DNA of 6,104 nt from Caldifarciminota bacterium (lineage in GTDB: Bacteria; Hydrothermota; Tepidihabitantia; Tepidihabitantales; Tepidihabitantaceae). The notes beneath the pieces are model-generated. The model made no database searches, was not told the origin of the DNA, and saw nothing but the letters and a program-made list of their open reading frames with translations. Position numbers and translations under genes: made by a program. Position 1 is the first letter of the stretch. Each line of letters opens with the position of its first letter. Location: NCBI GenBank assembly GCA_903908785.1, contig CAIVTL010000407.1:1-6104 (forward strand), in the 5' to 3' direction. Of this stretch, positions 4,401 to 6,104 are shown piece by piece.

Positions 4401-6104
4401 CGAATACGCGCTCGTTCCGCCTGCGTTGGTGGCGCTGACTCTCCAATAGTACAGCGTGTTGTTGCTGAGCGATCCAACAGACCGGGAAGTCCCGCTGAGT
4501 GTCGGATCGTCCAGGACGGTTGTTGAGAACGACGAAGAAGTCGAAACCTGTAGTCTGTATGAAGTAGCCCCCGGAGAGGCGCTCCAGCTCAACGCAATAT
4601 TGACCGGTTGATCGCCGGCATTGTTTGCAGGAGACGATAGTGGTGGAGCAGGCGGAGCTGCTACGATTGTCGTGAAGCTCCAGGCTGACGAGTACGCGCT
4701 TGTCCCCCCTCCGTTCGCAGCACTCACTCTCCAGTAGTATTGCGTATTGTTGGCGAGCGGTCCGATGGATCGCGAGGTCCCGCTGAGAGCCGAATCATCA
4801 AGAACAGTTGCTGCAAACGACGCAGAGGACGATAGCTGCAATCTATACGTGGTGGCTCCGGAGGATGCATTCCAACTCAAGGTCAAGACAACCGGCACAC
4901 CAGATGTGCCGTTCGATGGGGATGTCAGCCCGGGTGCCGAGGGGGGATTGGGTAAAGACGAGGTTGTCGTGAAACTTGAGATCGTCCAGCCGCTTGATCC
5001 TCCCGAATTCGTGGCCTGCACCCTCCAATAGTAGTTCGTGGATCCGAGAAGGCCCCGCACTGTAGAGGGGGGTGAAACGATACTGTCTTTGAAAACTCGC
5101 GTAGAGAGAGATATATCTGTATAAACCTCCACGTTATATGAGGCGGCGCCGGTGACCAATCCCCAGCTCATCGTCGCTCCGGAAGTGTTCGGAGTTGAGA
5201 CGAGATTCCCGGGTGCAACCGGGACGGCAACAGGAGTCCTGAATGTCCCGTTCGTCCAGACTCCGGATCCTCCCGAATTTGCGGCTTGAACTCTCCATGC
5301 GTAGTCGGTGCCGGGCAACAGGCTTCTGGCGGTCGAGCTGGCCCTAAGGACGCTATCACGCGAGAGACGTGTAATGAAATTTATGTCATAGACTTCAACG
5401 ATGTACCATGAAGCGTCGCTGATGCTTCCCCAAGTCAGAGCAGCGCTATTGATCGTTGGGGACGCGACAAGACCAGTAACGCCCCCCGGAACAGCAAGAA
5501 TAGTCGTGAAAGAATACGGCGCCGAGTAGGCGCTGGTTCCACCGGTATTCGTTGCTCGCACTCTCCAGTAATACTTCGCGTTGTTGGCCAGCGGTCCCCC
5601 TTGCCGCGAGGTTCCGGTGAGGGAGGAATCGTCAAGGACTGTCAACGCAAAACCGGACGACGTGGAAATCTGGAGCCGGTACGATGAGGCCCCCAAAGAT
5701 GTACCCCAAACCATGGTCGGATTGGTAGCAATACCGGTTGCGTTGTCTGCCGGCGACGTCAATGCCGGCACCGGCGGGGCAGCGATGATCGTGGTGAAGG
5801 AGTACGTTGACGAATATGAGCTTGTTCCCCCCGAGTTCTTGGCATTCACTCTCCAGTAGTAGACTGTGTTGTTAATCAGAGGGCCAACAGACCTCGAAGT
5901 CCCGGTCAGTGTCGAGTCATCCACAACCATCGTTGTGAACAAAGAAGACGTCGAAACCTGAAGACGATATGTTGATGCGCCGGATGAAGCCGCCCAGGAC
6001 AGCGTCGGACTTATAGAAATTCCGGTTGAGTTGTCGCCAGGTGACGATAGCACAGGCACCCCGGGTGTCGCGACAATCGTGCTAAACGAGTACGTTGATG
6101 AATA
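1485..6104 (-). CDS. Giant multi-FN3 surface protein with T9SS sorting domain (3' part; start lies beyond the window)
   Basis: The frame is open to the window edge, giving at least 1539 codons before the TAG stop at 1485-1487. The GTG at 6057-6059 is an internal valine: fifteen in-frame codons upstream of it (6060-6104) encode YSSTYSFSTIVATPG, the tail of one more module. Fifteen FN3-like modules follow. Most are exactly 96 residues and share xSPxNxxxGV, LxWxxSxGAxxYxLQVSTSxxF, GTS, L-NNTxYYWRVxATNxGGTS and a YSxxxSFTT tail, joined by Ala/Pro linkers. The last 93 residues are a T9SS type A sorting domain. FN3 arrays of this kind usually form stalks or spacers of adhesins or large secreted enzymes; no catalytic domain is visible here, so any functional head must lie upstream. 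By eye the visible part has no cysteine and very little lysine or histidine, and it is rich in Ser, Thr, Ala and Gly, as expected of an extracellular elongated protein. The signal peptide, start and promoter are outside the window. Confidence 0.93.
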   Translation of the reverse strand, partial: YSSTYSFSTIVATPGVPVLSSPGDNSTGISISPTLSWAASSGASTYRLQVSTSSLFTTMVVDDSTLTGTSRSVGPLINNTVYYWRVNAKNSGGTSSYSSTYSFTTIIAAPPVPALTSPADNATGIATNPTMVWGTSLGASSYRLQISTSSGFALTVLDDSSLTGTSRQGGPLANNAKYYWRVRATNTGGTSAYSAPYSFTTILAVPGGVTGLVASPTINSAALTWGSISDASWYIVEVYDINFITRLSRDSVLRASSTARSLLPGTDYAWRVQAANSGGSGVWTNGTFRTPVAVPVAPGNLVSTPNTSGATMSWGLVTGAASYNVEVYTDISLSTRVFKDSIVSPPSTVRGLLGSTNYYWRVQATNSGGSSGWTISSFTTTSSLPNPPSAPGLTSPSNGTSGVPVVLTLSWNASSGATTYRLQLSSSASFAATVLDDSALSGTSRSIGPLANNTQYYWRVSAANGGGTSAYSSAWSFTTIVAAPPAPPLSSPANNAGDQPVNIALSWSASPGATSYRLQVSTSSSFSTTVLDDPTLSGTSRSVGSLSNNTLYYWRVSATNAGGTSAYSSAWSFTTIIAAPLPPTPMSPANNSDDQPGSLTLSWSPSVGATKYRVQLSTSTNFVPLALDDSTVSETSLQVGSLANNKQYFWRVRASNAGGSSSFSSVFTFTTIVAVPAAPGLVSPQNNAANVPTNPTFTWSAPDGAVNYSIQVSSVADFSTLVVTQSGITSTSYSAAALANSTLYYWRVLATNAGGSGSYSSSFKFTTIVAPPAAPVLSSPANNSGGVGLTTTLGWAASEGATRYWLQLSTSSTFASILLDDTTLTATSRQVGPLLNNTSYYWRVSAINDGGMSSFSAGFAFTTVITAPQPPVLVSPANTSTGIPVNPTLAWNTSTDAATYTVQVSTSSDFSSIVTSQTDVTGTSTVLAGLSNNTQYYWRVSATNTGGTSLYSAPFSFTTVVTAPSAPSLASPASGSTNVQINPILTWSVSPGAASYSVQVSTSSNFTALAVDQSGVVGTSFNVVGLLNNTQYFWRVNATNAGGASSFSAPFTFTTVIAAPGPPILASPVDGASGVSTSPTLGWNASSGATSYTVQLSTSAAFPSFVLNQSGVTSTFMNVSGLSNSTQYFWRVSATNSGGTTTFSSASTFTTSAPPPAPPVLSSPSNGATGIPPNPTLTWSASGGATSYALHVSTSPDFSSFAATQSGIVGTSFGLSGLSLNTLYYWRVNATNSVGPSNWSQVWNFTTAPPPPAAPTPASPSNGATGVSSSPTLSWNASNGAASYSLQVSSASDFSVLVVDLSGLAGTSHTPSGLALNTQYYWRVSASSSSGTSSYSSTFSFRTLLPVPSAPLLSSPADGAVNLPRSVSLSWTAPPNTVSYHLQVSKSAAFAAAVLDSTNITALGVSLTLDLNTTYYWRVSAVNPSGEGVFSVARSFSIVRTTAVEPQNVGLAANFGLSQNYPNPFNPTTTIEFTLPSSSQVRIAIYDALGNRVQELVNGHYPPGRFTATWDASSLPSGVYFYRLQTSSFVATKRLVLIK
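1488..1766 (-). other. T9SS type A C-terminal sorting domain (Por_Secre_tail type)
   Basis: This is the last 93 residues of the giant protein. Landmarks in order are LSQNYPNPFNPTTTIEFTLP, VRIAIYDALGNRVQELVNG, WDASSLPSGVYFYRLQ and the terminal ATKRLVLIK. These are the hallmark elements of the conserved beta-sandwich signal that directs periplasmic cargo to the type IX outer-membrane translocon. In well-studied species a sortase-like complex then removes the domain and attaches the cargo to surface lipopolysaccharide. It is the best evidence here for the FCB group and for surface location. All expected motifs are intact. Confidence 0.93.
1767..6104 (-). repeat. Tandem array of 15 FN3-like modules, period 288 bp (96 residues)
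   Basis: Module boundaries, taken at the residue before the conserved Pro of xPxLxSP, from N- to C-terminus: 5772-6059, 5484-5771, 5217-5483, 4938-5216, 4650-4937, 4362-4649, 4074-4361, 3786-4073, 3498-3785, 3210-3497, 2922-3209, 2634-2921, 2346-2633, 2058-2345, 1767-2057. The stretch 6060-6104 is the end of a further module. Twelve are exactly 288 bp between modules 5 and 14 plus 1 and 2; modules 3 and 4 are divergent. Module 15 is degenerate: it has one residue fewer before YYWRV and lacks the GGTS element, acting as the transition to the sorting domain. The YYWRV core varies only to YFWRV (modules 7, 11, 12) and YAWRV (module 3). By hand count modules 5 and 6 share about 70 percent of residues. 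Confidence 0.9.
4938..5483 (-). repeat. Two divergent FN3 modules inside the array
   Basis: Modules 3 (89 residues) and 4 (93 residues) differ from their neighbours but resemble each other. Both lack the SPxNxxxG opening, have VEVYxD in place of LQVSTSxxF, have a RDSVLR / KDSIVS segment with SSTxRxLL or PSTVRGLL, and keep NSGGSxxW. They still carry the FN3 YxWRVQAxN strand. They look like a separate FN3 subfamily placed as a pair within the 96-residue array, by insertion or because the array expanded on both sides of them. Confidence 0.8.

Noticed and set aside
2155..5859. Several similar plus-strand frames of about 90 codons (2155-2433, 3592-3873, 4747-5031, 5581-5859)
   Set aside because: They resemble one another only because they are antisense to the same FN3 module. 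All end in Leu-Gln-stop because the conserved YYWR codons read as CCAGTAG or CCAATAG on the other strand. They are not genes.
6057..6059. GTG as start codon of the giant gene
   Set aside because: The in-frame codons from 6104 to 6060 continue the conserved module tail (YSSTYSF...), no signal peptide follows the GTG, and the sequence after it is a normal module opening. It is an internal valine.
1767..6104. 288-bp repeats as a CRISPR array or mobile-element repeats
   Set aside because: The period is far too long for CRISPR, the copies are diverged, and the whole stretch is one open frame encoding FN3 modules with conserved protein motifs.

Overview
The window suggests a bacterium of the Fibrobacteres-Chlorobi-Bacteroidetes (FCB) group, probably Ignavibacteria/Chlorobi-like or a related candidate phylum rather than a classical Bacteroides. 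The main evidence is the C-terminal domain of the large minus-strand protein. It has the NYPNPFNPTTTI motif and the SGVYFYRL...KRLVLIK ending of type A sorting signals of the type IX secretion system (T9SS), which is confined to this superphylum. The other gene has a strong AAGGAG ribosome binding site, which is uncommon in typical Bacteroidia and fits an early-branching FCB lineage or a neighbouring phylum. No taxonomic search was possible.

Layout: both real genes are on the minus strand. From 6104 down to 1485 runs the 3' part of a giant surface-protein gene, at least 1539 codons and still open at the window edge. It encodes 15 tandem fibronectin type III (FN3)-like modules, most exactly 96 residues (288 bp) long, followed by a T9SS sorting domain. 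Next is a 300-bp intergenic region (1185-1484) with a candidate extracytoplasmic-function (ECF) sigma promoter (1239-1266), short repeats, and a strong ribosome binding site. From 1184 down to 168 is a complete gene for an exported protein with two PDZ domains and a helical C-terminus but no protease domain. It ends in a very clear rho-independent terminator (109-140). The left edge (about 4-80) is non-coding DNA made of degenerate 7-nt TTCGATA-like units that switch orientation around a small hairpin.

How the parts may relate: both proteins are exported. The large one is expected to cross the outer membrane by T9SS and stay on the cell surface or be released. The PDZ protein is expected to stay in the periplasm or envelope. 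Its putative RpoE-type promoter suggests an envelope-stress or envelope-homeostasis role. Co-orientation alone does not show a functional link: the 300-bp gap and the separate promoter candidate argue for independent transcription.

No RNA genes, insertion sequences, CRISPR arrays or phage genes were seen. I found no strong case for a wholly new system. The most checkable observations are the ECF-type promoter in front of the protease-less PDZ protein, the mosaic structure of the FN3 array, and the heptad repeats in the intergenic DNA.
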